Shown here: in pieces, positions 9,231 through 18,138 of the stretch
How the letters are laid out: each line of letters begins with the position of its first letter
Numbering within the stretch: the stretch's first letter is position 1
NCBI RefSeq assembly: GCF_004745945.1
Contig: NZ_SRLE01000001.1
Location: 186,001 to 250,000 of the forward strand
Direction of reading: 5' to 3'
Length of the DNA: 64,000 nt
Source: Mangrovimicrobium sediminis
GTDB taxonomy: Bacteria; Pseudomonadota; Gammaproteobacteria; Pseudomonadales; Halieaceae
Translations under genes and position numbers: made by a program
The notes under the pieces: model-generated
Seen by the model: only the letters and a program-made list of their open reading frames with translations
What the model was told of the DNA's origin: nothing
The model's database searches: none

Positions 9231-9617
9231 ATGCCCACCAACGCGGAGATTGTCACCGAGTTCGTCCACTGCTGGGCGGACAAGGACATCGACAGGATCA
9301 TCGACTACTTCACCGATGACGCCGTCTACATCAATATCCCGATGGACCCGCCCAACCACGGCAAGGCGGAAATCCGCGCCATGATCGAAGGCTTCATCGG
9401 CAGCGCCGAGGCCATGGATTTCGAGATCTTCCACCAGGCGGAGTCCCCCGATGGTATCGTCATGAACGAGCGCTGCGACCGCTTCCTCATGGGCGGCCAG
9501 TGGGTGGAACTGCCGGTCATGGGCATCTTCGAGCTCGAGAAAGGCAAAATCAAAGCCTGGCGCGACTACTTCGACCTCAACCAGTTCACCAGCCGCATGC
9601 CGCAAGCGGCCGGCTGA
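9231..9617 (+). CDS. NTF2-like (limonene-epoxide-hydrolase/SnoaL type) protein
   Basis: This 128-residue protein has a cone-shaped NTF2 fold. It begins MPTNAEIVTEFVHCWADKDIDRIIDYFTDDAVYINIPMDP, the classic helix-helix-strand opening of the limonene-1,2-epoxide hydrolase/SnoaL group, and ends with GKIKAWRDYFDLNQFTSRMPQ, typical of the last strands. The start is set by a GGAGATACGC site just before the ATG. Aspartates and an arginine in WRDYFD are where this group carries catalytic residues, so hydrolase or isomerase activity is possible but unproven. It is the first gene of a probable two-gene unit with the Ddn-like gene 43 bases on, and is divergent from the TetR gene. Confidence 0.88.
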   Translation: MPTNAEIVTEFVHCWADKDIDRIIDYFTDDAVYINIPMDPPNHGKAEIRAMIEGFIGSAEAMDFEIFHQAESPDGIVMNERCDRFLMGGQWVELPVMGIFELEKGKIKAWRDYFDLNQFTSRMPQAAG

Positions 9618-9660
9618 CCCGCTCGCCCCTGCGGCGACCGGCAACCACAAGGAGATTGCA

Positions 9661-10176
9661 ATGAGCGACGAAAGCAGCGCGGAGATCCGCGACACCCGCG
9701 CCGACTGGATGACCGAACACCGGGCCATGTACCTGCGCTCCGGCGGCGCCGAGGGACACATCATGGACCTGACCGCGGTGGGCGCCCACCCCTTCGGCAC
9801 CCACTGCCTGGTGAAATACACCGGGCGCAAGAGTGGCAAGATATTCATCACGCCCCTGTGCTACGGCGCCATCGGCGGCGAGGTCGTCATCGTCGCCTCC
9901 AAGGGTGGCGCCGACCAACACCCCGCCTGGTACCTCAACATCCGCGAAGCGGACGAAGTGCAGTTCCAGATCGCCACCCAGGCGTTTCGCGCCAGCTGGC
10001 GCGAGCCGCAGGGTGCGGAGCGCGAAAAGGTATGGAACTTCATGGTCGACTGCTACCCGTTCTACGCCAATTACCAGGCCTCTACCGAACGCACCATACC
10101 GCTGGTCATGATGAAGCCGCTGGAGGCGATCGACGTATTCCGCGAGGCCGACGCCACCGGGGTTCGCCAACTCTGA
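9661..10176 (+). CDS. Ddn-like nitroreductase/quinone-reductase-family protein (putative F420-dependent)
   Basis: This 171-residue protein matches the deazaflavin (F420)-dependent nitroreductase family of mycobacterial Ddn. The conserved block LVKYTGRKSGKIFITPLCYG is followed by VIVASKGGADQHPAWYLNIREADEVQFQI, the family's cofactor-binding core, and a YPFYANYQASTERTIPLVMM tail. Characterised members bind F420, and some act on quinones or ring substrates; proteobacterial members are less studied. The ribosome site AAGGAGATTGCA precedes the ATG. It follows the NTF2-like gene and is probably controlled by the same TetR protein. Dependence on F420 rather than FMN is inference from the family. Confidence 0.85.
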   Translation: MSDESSAEIRDTRADWMTEHRAMYLRSGGAEGHIMDLTAVGAHPFGTHCLVKYTGRKSGKIFITPLCYGAIGGEVVIVASKGGADQHPAWYLNIREADEVQFQIATQAFRASWREPQGAEREKVWNFMVDCYPFYANYQASTERTIPLVMMKPLEAIDVFREADATGVRQL

Positions 10177-10198
10177 GCCGGCGCGGCGGCGAGCGCTC

Positions 10199-10567
10199 TC
10201 AGTCGGGGAACTCGCGGCGCACGCGCTCGAGAATCTCCGCCACCGCCGCCCGCGCCTGGTGCTCGGAGAAACCCTCGACGAGCAGCGCGCGGCTGGCCGC
10301 CTCCAGGTAGTCGCCCTTGCCCGGGTGTCCGTGCAGCGCGAGTTCCTGGTAGATCCGGATGCAGTCCTCGGCCAGGGTCAACGAGACCAGGTTGAACTCC
10401 TCTTCCTCCAGCTGCTTGAGGCTGGCGGTGAGCCGCCGCGGTTCGCCCAGCAGCGACTGCATGACCTGGGCCCGCTCGACGTCGACGATGCCGTCCTCGA
10501 TCAGCAGGTTCATGGTCTTCACCACGAGGTCGGTGTACTTCCAGTGTTTGTTCAGGTGATCCAGCAT
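10199..10567 (-). CDS. Hypothetical helical protein
   Basis: This 122-residue protein, which I do not recognise, is predicted to be almost all helical and soluble. It begins MLDHLNKHWKYTDLVVKTMNLLIEDGIVDVERAQVMQSLLGEPRRL and ends LLVEGFSEHQARAAVAEILERVRREFPD, with acidic and amphipathic helices throughout. There is no signal peptide and no metal motif. It has coding-like composition and converges with the Ddn-like gene, whose stop is 22 bases away. The 257 bases upstream (10568-10824) hold no gene, only a GC-rich spacer before the arylsulfatase stop codon. Confidence 0.7.
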   Translation of the reverse strand: MLDHLNKHWKYTDLVVKTMNLLIEDGIVDVERAQVMQSLLGEPRRLTASLKQLEEEEFNLVSLTLAEDCIRIYQELALHGHPGKGDYLEAASRALLVEGFSEHQARAAVAEILERVRREFPD

Positions 10568-10824
10568 CGACGCATCTCCAGTGCAGTACAGGTGCGATCG
10601 AGTGCGTGTTCATGCGCCTCTCGACCGTGCCTGCCAGCGTAGGGAGAGCGCGGTTTTCACCACATTGCCGGGCGCGCCAGGCACATGCCATTGCGCGCCA
10701 TTCATGCGGATGACGGGGTTTTTCCGGAATTTCCATTGGTAAATCGGGTGTCGGTGCTGCGATTACTGGAAGCGCAGCGAGCCCGCCGGACAGCCCGGTG
10801 GGCACGCTGCCATGGGTAGTGGGA

Positions 10825-13218
10825 TCAGTGTTCCGCTGCGGCGGGTCTGCGCGGCATCTTGATGCGCACGCTCACCTTGTCGATGGTGCCGCTGAACACG
10901 CCTTCACGCTCGTAGTCAGGCGCCACCGGCACATTGCTGTCGCGGCCGGTATCGAAGGTCTCGCCATTGCCCGCCAGGGTCCGCGGGCGCCGCGCGATGG
11001 GGCCGCTGGCCACCGGCTCGCCATCGACGCTGATGCTCAGTTCGCCCCCGCCGCCCTTGCTCGCCGTGAAATCGAACAGCAGCGTGTGCTTGCCCGGCGC
11101 CAGTGCCTGCTGCGCCGCGACGCGCGACTGCGCACCGGGCAACGGCAGGCCGGAGACCGAGGCATAGGCCACCGGACGGCCTTCGTCGAGGAAGAAGCTC
11201 CAGCCGCCGAACTTGCTGCCGGCGGCGACGATCACGCCCTGGGCGCCGGCCTCCGGCACGCTGATCTCGGCCTCGACGCTGAAGGGCAGGAAGAAGATGG
11301 GCGGCGCCGACATCACCTGCAACTGGATGTCGCGGCCCCAGTAGACATATTCCGGCCGCGGCAGCATGCCGCTGTGGCGCGCCATGTTCATACCGCGCTT
11401 CATACCGCCTTCGTCCTGCAGCGGATAGACCATGTACTTGCGCGCCTCGCGGTCGAACAGCGCCTGCATCTCGCGCAGTTTCTCCGGTTCGCGGGCGGCC
11501 AGGTTGTTGGCCTGGGCGAAATCCTCGCGCAGGTTGTACAGCTCCCAGGTGTAGGTGCTGGTGTCACCGCCGCGCTCCACCGGCATGTTCCAGGGCATAT
11601 TGCGCGGCGTGGTGTTGGCCAGCCAGCCCTCGTGGTAAATGCCGCGGTTGCCGTGGATCTCGTAGTACTGGGTGGTGCGCACGTCCGCCGCGTCGGCATC
11701 GTCGAAACTGTAGAGCATGCTGCTGCCGTGGATGGGCTGCTGCTCGATGCCATCCACCCGCGCCGGGGCGTCGATGCCCGCCGCCTCGAGCAGCGTGGGC
11801 ATGATGTCGATCACGTGGTGGTACTGGCTGCGCAGCTCACCGCGCGCGGCAATGCCCGCGGGCCAGGAGACCACCAGCGCATTGCGCGTACCGCCCAGGT
11901 GTGAGGCCAGCTGTTTGAACCAGGGGAACGGCGTGTCCATGGCCAGGCTCCAGCCGCTCTGGAAGCCCTGGTAGGTGTCCGGCCCGCCGAGCACGTCCAG
12001 GTGCTGGGCCAGCCATTGCAGCGGGATGCCGTGCTGGCCGCTGGACAGGTCCGCCATCTCGTTGATCGAGCCGCTCTCTCCGCCCTCCGCGCTGGCGCCG
12101 TTGTCGCCCTCGATAAACACGACCAGGGTGTTGTCGGCGATGCCCATGCGCTGCAGTTCGTCGACGATGCGGCCGAACTGCGCGTCCTGGTAGGCCAGTT
12201 GCGCGGCGAACACTTCCATAAAGCGCGCATAGACTTTCTGTTCATCGGCGGAGAGGCTGTCCCAGGCCGGCACCACAGCGGGCCGCGGCGCCAGCACGGT
12301 GTTCGCGGGGACAATACCCGCCGCCTTCTGCCGCGCCAGGATCTGCTCGCGCTCCACGTCCCAGCCGTGGTCGAACCTGCCGCGGAATCGCGCGATCCAC
12401 TCCGGAGGCGCCTGGTGGGGCGCGTGGGCGGAACCGGTGGAGTAGTAGATGAAGAACGGCTTGTCCGGCGCGGCGGCCTTCTGGTTGTGAATCCAGTTGA
12501 TGGCGCGGTCCGCCAGTTCCCGGTCCAGCAGGTAGCCCGCGGGCCGGTCGGCGTCGCGCACCGGGGTGATGCCCTCGTACAGCGCCGGCTGCCACTGGTC
12601 CGAATCACCGGCGATAAATCCGTAAAAGTACTCGAAGCCACGGCCGGTGGGCCACTGGTCGAAGGGGCCTGCCGGGGTGCGCTCCGCGTGCGGAATGTTG
12701 TGGTCCTTGCCGAACATCGCCGTGCTGTAGCCGTTGTCGCGCAGGATGCGCGCCACGGTGGCGGCGCTAGGCGGAATGCGGCCGGTGTAACCCGGGTAGG
12801 GGCTGGGGATGTCCACCAGCGTGCCCATGCCCACGGCGTGGTGGTTGCGGCCGGTGAGCAGCGAGGCCCGGGTCGGCGAGCAGATCGCCGTGGTGTGGAA
12901 CTGGTTGTAGCGCAGGCCGCGCTGCGCGAGGGCATCCAGCGCCGGAGTCGGGGTCGGGCCGCCAAAGGTGCTGGACGAGGCGAAACCCACATCGTCGGTC
13001 ATCACCAGCAGGATGTTGGGCGCCCCCGCCGGAGCCTTGAGCGGCGTCGGGTACTGCGCGGTGGACTGCGCCGCGGTCGGCTCCAGGGCACCGGCGAAGG
13101 GTTCCGGCGCCGGCGGCAGCGCCTGCGGCGAGGCGGCCTGCAGCGGCACGGCGCCCACCAGCAGCAGTGCGGTGAGCACGCCAGGCAGGCGACGGGACAG
13201 ACGGAACGGTATTTTCAT
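10825..13218 (-). CDS. Secreted arylsulfatase (S1-type sulfatase)
   Basis: This is a 797-residue sulfatase that hydrolyses sulfate esters. A signal peptide (LPGVLTALLLVGAVPLQA, residues 11-28) places it in the periplasm or outside the cell. The metal-binding start PNILLVMTDDVGF (residues 68-79) is followed by the formylglycine signature CSPTRASLLTG, with Cys113 the residue converted by the maturase. Further signatures are KDHNIPHAERTPAGPFDQWPTG and FFIYYSTGSAHAPHQAP. The carboxy-terminal 200 residues are beta-rich and jelly-roll-like. I chose the ATG at 13218 rather than an earlier one at 13281 because the signal peptide begins there. It is last in a same-strand run with TetR, SDR, hydratase and ligase genes. 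The substrate is unknown. Confidence 0.94.
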   Translation of the reverse strand: MKIPFRLSRRLPGVLTALLLVGAVPLQAASPQALPPAPEPFAGALEPTAAQSTAQYPTPLKAPAGAPNILLVMTDDVGFASSSTFGGPTPTPALDALAQRGLRYNQFHTTAICSPTRASLLTGRNHHAVGMGTLVDIPSPYPGYTGRIPPSAATVARILRDNGYSTAMFGKDHNIPHAERTPAGPFDQWPTGRGFEYFYGFIAGDSDQWQPALYEGITPVRDADRPAGYLLDRELADRAINWIHNQKAAAPDKPFFIYYSTGSAHAPHQAPPEWIARFRGRFDHGWDVEREQILARQKAAGIVPANTVLAPRPAVVPAWDSLSADEQKVYARFMEVFAAQLAYQDAQFGRIVDELQRMGIADNTLVVFIEGDNGASAEGGESGSINEMADLSSGQHGIPLQWLAQHLDVLGGPDTYQGFQSGWSLAMDTPFPWFKQLASHLGGTRNALVVSWPAGIAARGELRSQYHHVIDIMPTLLEAAGIDAPARVDGIEQQPIHGSSMLYSFDDADAADVRTTQYYEIHGNRGIYHEGWLANTTPRNMPWNMPVERGGDTSTYTWELYNLREDFAQANNLAAREPEKLREMQALFDREARKYMVYPLQDEGGMKRGMNMARHSGMLPRPEYVYWGRDIQLQVMSAPPIFFLPFSVEAEISVPEAGAQGVIVAAGSKFGGWSFFLDEGRPVAYASVSGLPLPGAQSRVAAQQALAPGKHTLLFDFTASKGGGGELSISVDGEPVASGPIARRPRTLAGNGETFDTGRDSNVPVAPDYEREGVFSGTIDKVSVRIKMPRRPAAAEH

Positions 13219-13304
13219 TATGGCCTCCGCGAGTGAACTCGACGCCGCGCCCACACGATAGCGGGCAGCGGCAGGCGGCACGTTAAGTCAACTGTCTTAA
13301 CAAG

Positions 13305-13961
13305 TCAATCATCCGGCGCTGGCGCCAGCAAGCCGGCGGCGGCAAAGGCCACCGCGCGCTGCAGGTGGGCGTCGCGCGCTTCCGGGCAGTGCGGTCCGCC
13401 CGGGGTCGCGCCGCGGTCCCAGTCGACCACGGCGATCAGGAACACCGCCACCGCGCCGAGCAGGCGCACGCTGAACTCCTCGGCGGAGAGCCAGTCCACC
13501 GCGGCGCGCAGGCTGGAATCGATCTCGCGGGTGACATGCGCGGTTTCGGTATATCGGTTCCACTGGCGGATATCGCCGAACAGGCGCAGGCCGAGCAGGA
13601 AGGCGGCGAACGAGCAACGCCCGGCGGAATCGCGTTCCTCGGCAATGGGCAGCAGCAGCGCGCGCAGCAGGCTGGCCGCCTCGGCGTCCTGATCCGCCGA
13701 GCGGGCGGCGGCGAGATGCTCACTGCGGGCGATTTCCAGGGAGGCCATGCGCCGGTCGAAGATCGCGCGGATCAGCCCCTCCTTGCTGCCGAAGTGATAC
13801 TGCACCGCGGAGTTGTTGGCAGAACCGGCGGTGGTGGCGATCTGGCGCAGGGAAACACCGTCAATGCCGTGGCGCCCGAACAGGGCCTCGGCTGCATCGA
13901 GAATGGCGTCGGCGGCGGACCCGCGGCTGGCGGCGTTCGCGACGGCGGAAGTCTTGTCCAT
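13305..13961 (-). CDS. TetR-family transcriptional regulator
   Basis: This is a 218-residue regulator read from the ATG at 13961; the open frame extends to 14234 but the extra sequence is arginine-rich and overlaps the neighbour. The helix-turn-helix is clear at ADAILDAAEALFGRHGIDGVSLRQIATTAGSANNSAVQYHFGSKEGLIRAIF. The rest contains a TetR_C-like helical ligand domain (AEERDSAGRCSFAAFLLGLRLFGDIRQW). It lies between the SDR (71 bases upstream) and the arylsulfatase (86 bases downstream), all on the minus strand, so it likely controls this catabolic unit. The effector is unknown. Confidence 0.93.
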   Translation of the reverse strand: MDKTSAVANAASRGSAADAILDAAEALFGRHGIDGVSLRQIATTAGSANNSAVQYHFGSKEGLIRAIFDRRMASLEIARSEHLAAARSADQDAEAASLLRALLLPIAEERDSAGRCSFAAFLLGLRLFGDIRQWNRYTETAHVTREIDSSLRAAVDWLSAEEFSVRLLGAVAVFLIAVVDWDRGATPGGPHCPEARDAHLQRAVAFAAAGLLAPAPDD

Positions 13962-14032
13962 TATTGGTATCACCTGGTGGGACCAGGCGAACATTGAACT
14001 GGAAAACGCGCCGCCGGTAAACCGCGGCCGGG

Positions 14033-14788
14033 TTACATCACGGTCCAGGCACCGTCCACGGCGATGGCCTGGCCGGTAACGAAACTCGATTGTTCCCCGC
14101 ACAACCACAACACGGTCTGCCCCACCTCGGCGGGTTGGCCGAGGCGGCCGATGGGGCTTTGCTCGACCAGCGCCGCCTGTACTTCCGGCCCCATGGAACC
14201 GCTGGCCATCGGCGTGTCGATCAGGCCGGGACATACCGCGTTGATACGTACGCCCTGGCGCGCGTATTCAAGTGCGGCAGTGCGGGTAAGCCCGACCACG
14301 CCGTGCTTGGAGGCGACGTAAGGCGGCAGCCCGGGGGCGCCGACCAGGCCGGCCACCGAGGCGCAGTTGACGATGGTGCCGCCGCCATGTTCCAGCATCA
14401 CCGGGATCTGGTGGCGCATGCAGTGCCACACGCCGGTGAGGTTAATGGCGATTACCCGGTGCCAGTTCTCCGGGCTGGTTTCCGCCGTGGGCTTGCCCAG
14501 GTCGCCATCAATGCCCGCGGCATTGAACGCCGCGGTGATGGGTCCGAGGCGGTCCACGCAGGCCTGCACCGCGCTCTTGACCATGGCGTCGTCACTCACA
14601 TCGCACTGGAAAAAATGGCACTCGCCAATTGCGGCGAACGCCTCCTGCACCTGCTTGCCGGCGGTATCGTTAACGTCGACCAGGGCGACCGCGTAGCCGG
14701 CGCGCAGGAACAGCTCCGCGGTGGCCTTGCCGATGCCGGAGCTGGCGCCGGTAATGAAAGCGACTTGTTTCCTGTCTGCAGGGGTCAT
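14033..14788 (-). CDS. Short-chain dehydrogenase/reductase (SDR)
   Basis: This 251-residue NAD(P)-dependent oxidoreductase has a classical SDR layout: the nucleotide motif FITGASSGIGKATAELFLRAG near the amino terminus, acidic VDVND after strand 2 (favouring NAD), the NAAG stretch FNAAGIDGD, catalytic Ser in NCASVAG and Tyr/Lys in YVASKHG, ending in FVTGQAIAVDGAWTVM. The family oxidises or reduces alcohols and ketones, including steroid and terpenoid hydroxyls. It sits 70 bases downstream of the enoyl-CoA hydratase gene and upstream of the TetR gene on the same strand. Confidence 0.95.
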   Translation of the reverse strand: MTPADRKQVAFITGASSGIGKATAELFLRAGYAVALVDVNDTAGKQVQEAFAAIGECHFFQCDVSDDAMVKSAVQACVDRLGPITAAFNAAGIDGDLGKPTAETSPENWHRVIAINLTGVWHCMRHQIPVMLEHGGGTIVNCASVAGLVGAPGLPPYVASKHGVVGLTRTAALEYARQGVRINAVCPGLIDTPMASGSMGPEVQAALVEQSPIGRLGQPAEVGQTVLWLCGEQSSFVTGQAIAVDGAWTVM

Positions 14789-14858
14789 TGGAAATCCTCG
14801 CTATGGGGTGCGCGTTCCAGGGTAGTGGTCGCCGTGCGCCGGTTGCGCACAGCGCGGT

Positions 14859-15914
14859 TCAGCCGCCGAGCTTCTGCTCAAGGGCTTTCAGTTGTTCCTG
14901 CAGCGCGGCCACCTGGGCGCGTAACAGTTCTACCTCGTTGCCGGCAGGTTCGGCAGGCGGACGGCTCTTGTAGCTCAGGCGCCAGTCCTCGGGGAAGTTG
15001 GCGTCGTTGTCCTTCACCGCGTTGTTCAGGCCCTTGTCGAAGGTGTCGTCGCCGAGGGCCAGTTCGTCGCCGTCGGTCTTGACCATCGGCAGCATGGACT
15101 CCAGCCAGCCGGTGAGCACGCTGCCCATGTATTCGCCCTGGTTCTGCTTGAACACCTCGAAGAAGGTCTTCTGCATCACCACCGTGTCCGTGGGCCGGTT
15201 CTTCGCGCAGGCCAGCGCGTATTTCAGGGTTTCCGCCTCCAGTTGCTCGCGCGGCACCACGCTGTTCACGAAATGGCAGTCGTACATCTCCTGCGCGGTG
15301 AACGGCCGGCCGGTGAACACCATCTCCTGGAACTTGCGCAGCCCCATCATCAGGGCCCATTGCCACATGCGCGCCGCCCAGCCGGCGTAGCGCCAGGCGG
15401 AGTGGCCGAACAGGGCCTCGTCGGAGGAGATCACCATGTCCGCGTCCGCCGCCTGGTAGAAGTGCCAGCCGTAACAATAGCCCTTGGCCTCGACGATGCT
15501 GATCTTCTTGAAGTCCTGCAGGCTGCGCATGCCCGAGCCGGTGGTCGCGTAGTGCTGCACCAGGGTGGCCAGGTAGCGGTAGGAATCCTTCGGCGGGTAC
15601 TTCACCCCCTCGTCATCGGGGATCTCAAACTCGTGCAGCAGCGACGAATCCATGTTGTCGGAGAAGAGCTCGGACTGCTCCGGCAGGTCCGCACCGCTGC
15701 CCAGGTGGTTGCCCACACCGCGAATCACCAGCACCTTGACCTCGTCGTCCACGTTGGCCCGCTGTACCAGCCTGGCATAGCGCTGGCGCGCGGCGATGGT
15801 CGGGGCGTTGAGGTAGTTGGGGCGGTTCAGGGTGATGGTGGCGATGCGCGTCGCCGGGTCCTTCTCGTAGAGGATGATGTCTTCCGGGGACGGGCGTTCC
15901 GACGCTTGGGACAT
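14859..15914 (-). CDS. Enoyl-CoA hydratase/isomerase (crotonase) family protein
   Basis: This 351-residue crotonase-fold protein is longer than the usual 260. It begins with ILYEKDPATRIATITLNRPNYLNAPT, the standard first strands, and has an oxyanion-hole region VIRGVGNHLGSGADLPEQS. A second, less typical region, VEAKGYCYGWHFYQAADADMVI, replaces the common GxxxGGG pattern. The carboxy terminus adds a short coiled coil (ELLRAQVAALQEQLKALEQKLGG). The catalytic glutamates of ordinary hydratases are not obvious, so it may be an isomerase, hydrolase or C-C-cleaving member. It is 43 bases downstream of the acyl-CoA ligase gene, consistent with a pathway that forms and then processes a CoA thioester. 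Confidence 0.88.
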   Translation of the reverse strand: MSQASERPSPEDIILYEKDPATRIATITLNRPNYLNAPTIAARQRYARLVQRANVDDEVKVLVIRGVGNHLGSGADLPEQSELFSDNMDSSLLHEFEIPDDEGVKYPPKDSYRYLATLVQHYATTGSGMRSLQDFKKISIVEAKGYCYGWHFYQAADADMVISSDEALFGHSAWRYAGWAARMWQWALMMGLRKFQEMVFTGRPFTAQEMYDCHFVNSVVPREQLEAETLKYALACAKNRPTDTVVMQKTFFEVFKQNQGEYMGSVLTGWLESMLPMVKTDGDELALGDDTFDKGLNNAVKDNDANFPEDWRLSYKSRPPAEPAGNEVELLRAQVAALQEQLKALEQKLGG

Positions 15915-15957
15915 GTGAGGGTAACTCCTGGTACCAGTGAAAGGTCGCGGCCGCGGC

Positions 15958-17580
15958 TCAGGCCTTGTCCAGTTTGCCGGCGATCATCGCGCCGATCTCG
16001 TTGAGCTTGAGCTTGCCGGTGGAGGTGCGCGGAATTTCCGCCTCGGTAATGAACACGATATCGCGCGGCACTTTATAGCTGGACAGCCGCTTGCGCAGCG
16101 CCTGCTGCAGTTCCGCCGCGTTCGGCGTGCAACCGGCGGCGGGCACCACCGCGGCAACCACGCGCTCGCCGAGTTCCACATCGGGCAGGCCGGTGACCAC
16201 CGGCAGCTCGACCTCGGGCAGTGCGCGCAGGGCTTCCTCGACTTCCAGTCGCGAGACATTGGCCGCCCTGGTCTTGATCATGTCGCCGCGCCGGGCGACG
16301 AAAAACAGGTAGCCGTCCGCATCCACGCGCACCAGGTCGCCGGTGGGGTAGAAACCGTCCGGCGTGAACACCTTGCGCCGGTCGACCTTGTAGAAACCGT
16401 GCATCAGGCCGCCGCCGCGCAACTGCAACTCGCCGACCTCCCCCGCCGCGACTTCCTCGCCGGTCTCCGGGTCGACCACCCGGCGCTCGTAGCCGTGCAC
16501 CGTGCGACCGGCAGCGCCGGCCTTGTCCTCGGGCAGGCGCACGTTGAGCGGCTCCGCGCTGTGCACGGCGAAGGTCTCGCTCATGCCCAGCGGATTGGTG
16601 CACAGCTGCGGCGGGATCAATTCCCCGTTCTCGTCGCGGAACTCGCCGAGGCCGACGATGCTGTCGACATCGATGCCGCGTTCCTTCGCGGCCGCGCGCA
16701 GTTTGAACAGCATGTCGCCCCAGCTATTTAAGCGGTTAACCGCGCAGCGCTCGATGGTCTCCAGCACCACCTCCTGCTCCGGCGTCTGGGGGTAGACCAG
16801 GGTGGCGCCGACGCTGAGCGTCTCCAGCGCCATGACCAGCCCGCCCAGCCAGAACACCGGCAGCAGGGGCATCATGCGGTCGTCGGGCTGGAGCAGGAAA
16901 TAGCGCGCCACCTCGCGCGGGTGGCGGGCCAGGGTCCACTGGGTGTGCACCACCGCCTTGGGCGCCGAGGTGCTGCCCGAGGTGTAGACGATCACCGCCT
17001 CGTCGCCGGGGGTCACCTCGTTCTCCACCGCCTGTAACAGGGCGGCGTCCGGCGCGCCGGGGCGTTGCGCCAGCGCGCGCAGCTCATCCACCGACGCCGC
17101 CCAGGGTACGCCCTCGGCATCGTCCAGCCAGATCGAGCGCAGGTGCGGCGCATCCGCCAGGCGTAGGCGACCGGCCTCGGCATCGGCCAGCGCGGGCAGT
17201 GCTTCTTCCAGGGTGACGACATAGTCGTGGCGCAGGAAGCGGCGCTCGGCGATCAGTATCTGCGTATCGCTGTTGCGCAGGATATGGCGCAACTCGTGCG
17301 GGGTGACCAGGGTGCTGACCAGCGAGACCAGCGCGCCGATGCGCATGCTGGCGAGGAACGCGGTCATCCAGAAGATACCGTCCGAGGACAACAGCGCGAT
17401 GCGCGCGCCCTTCCCCGCCCCCAGTTCAAGCAGCGCGCGGGCCAGCTCCGCCGAGCGCCGGTCGAGTTCGGCGTAGGAGACACTTTCACTGAGAGTCACC
17501 ACGGCGTCGCGCGCGCCGCGGTGTTTCACCTGCGCGGCAAACAGGGCCGGCAGCGTGGCGGGCATGTGTTCGTCACTCAT
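15958..17580 (-). CDS. AMP-dependent acyl-CoA synthetase/ligase
   Basis: This 540-residue adenylate-forming enzyme would activate a carboxylic acid to its CoA thioester. The ATP-binding loop is VIVYTSGSTSAPKAVVH, followed by the linker motif FYPTGDLVRVDADGYLFFVA and hinge RRGDMIKTRAANVSRLEVEE. The catalytic lysine region is RTSTGKLKLNEI near the carboxy terminus. The length is normal for the family. The ATG at 17580 is 18 bases after the VOC gene stop, so both are cotranscribed. Downstream lie crotonase and SDR genes, forming a CoA-dependent side-chain or ring-degradation unit. Substrate specificity cannot be read from sequence. Confidence 0.95.
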   Translation of the reverse strand: MSDEHMPATLPALFAAQVKHRGARDAVVTLSESVSYAELDRRSAELARALLELGAGKGARIALLSSDGIFWMTAFLASMRIGALVSLVSTLVTPHELRHILRNSDTQILIAERRFLRHDYVVTLEEALPALADAEAGRLRLADAPHLRSIWLDDAEGVPWAASVDELRALAQRPGAPDAALLQAVENEVTPGDEAVIVYTSGSTSAPKAVVHTQWTLARHPREVARYFLLQPDDRMMPLLPVFWLGGLVMALETLSVGATLVYPQTPEQEVVLETIERCAVNRLNSWGDMLFKLRAAAKERGIDVDSIVGLGEFRDENGELIPPQLCTNPLGMSETFAVHSAEPLNVRLPEDKAGAAGRTVHGYERRVVDPETGEEVAAGEVGELQLRGGGLMHGFYKVDRRKVFTPDGFYPTGDLVRVDADGYLFFVARRGDMIKTRAANVSRLEVEEALRALPEVELPVVTGLPDVELGERVVAAVVPAAGCTPNAAELQQALRKRLSSYKVPRDIVFITEAEIPRTSTGKLKLNEIGAMIAGKLDKA

Positions 17581-17598
17581 TGCAAGCGGCCTTCGACT

Positions 17599-18138
17599 TC
17601 AACCGAGACGGCGGATCGGGTCACTGCCGTCCCAGTTGGCGGCGGCATCGCTGAACTGCTTGAAGATCATGTCCGCGGTGGGGTTGGCCTCGACCAGTTC
17701 GACCATGAAACCCAGGGTGGCGCTGAGGTCCACCCAGCAGGTGCGGAAATCGATCATGATGCCGCTGAAGGCGACCTCCGCACCCGCCGCGGTGTAGGCG
17801 GCCAGTTGCGCATCGAAGTCCTCGCAGTACAGCGCGGTGTGGTGAAACCCGGCCTGCCCCGCCGGCACCAGGTCGCGGAACATGGAGGGGGCGTCGTCGT
17901 GCTGGCAGATCAGCTCGATCTGGGTGTGCCCGGCCTGGGCGATGGCCGCGGAAATATCGAAGGGCTGGTCCGGGGCGGGTTGGCCGCGGTACATGGCGTT
18001 GCTGTAGCTGGGTTTGTCGAAGACGAAAAACGGCCCGACGCCGGCGCAGCGCGTCCAGTGGTCTATCGCCGCATCGAGGTCGGGGACGACCCAGCACATC
18101 TGCATGAAATCGCGCTCGGGAAACGGCATCAGGGACAT
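17599..18138 (-). CDS. VOC (glyoxalase/bleomycin-resistance fold) protein
   Basis: This 179-residue protein has two beta-alpha-beta-beta-beta modules of the vicinal-oxygen-chelate fold. The first runs FMQMCWVVPDLDAAIDHWTRCAGVGPFFVF with TQIELICQH; the second contains GFHHTALYCEDFDAQLAAYTAAGAEVAF and FMVELVE. Family metal sites use His and Glu: His in GFHHTA and Glu in QIELI and MVELVE fit, though the usual first-strand His is replaced. It could be a dioxygenase-, isomerase- or epimerase-like enzyme. It is the first gene of the minus-strand run leading to the ligase, opposite the AraC gene. Confidence 0.88.
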   Translation of the reverse strand: MSLMPFPERDFMQMCWVVPDLDAAIDHWTRCAGVGPFFVFDKPSYSNAMYRGQPAPDQPFDISAAIAQAGHTQIELICQHDDAPSMFRDLVPAGQAGFHHTALYCEDFDAQLAAYTAAGAEVAFSGIMIDFRTCWVDLSATLGFMVELVEANPTADMIFKQFSDAAANWDGSDPIRRLG

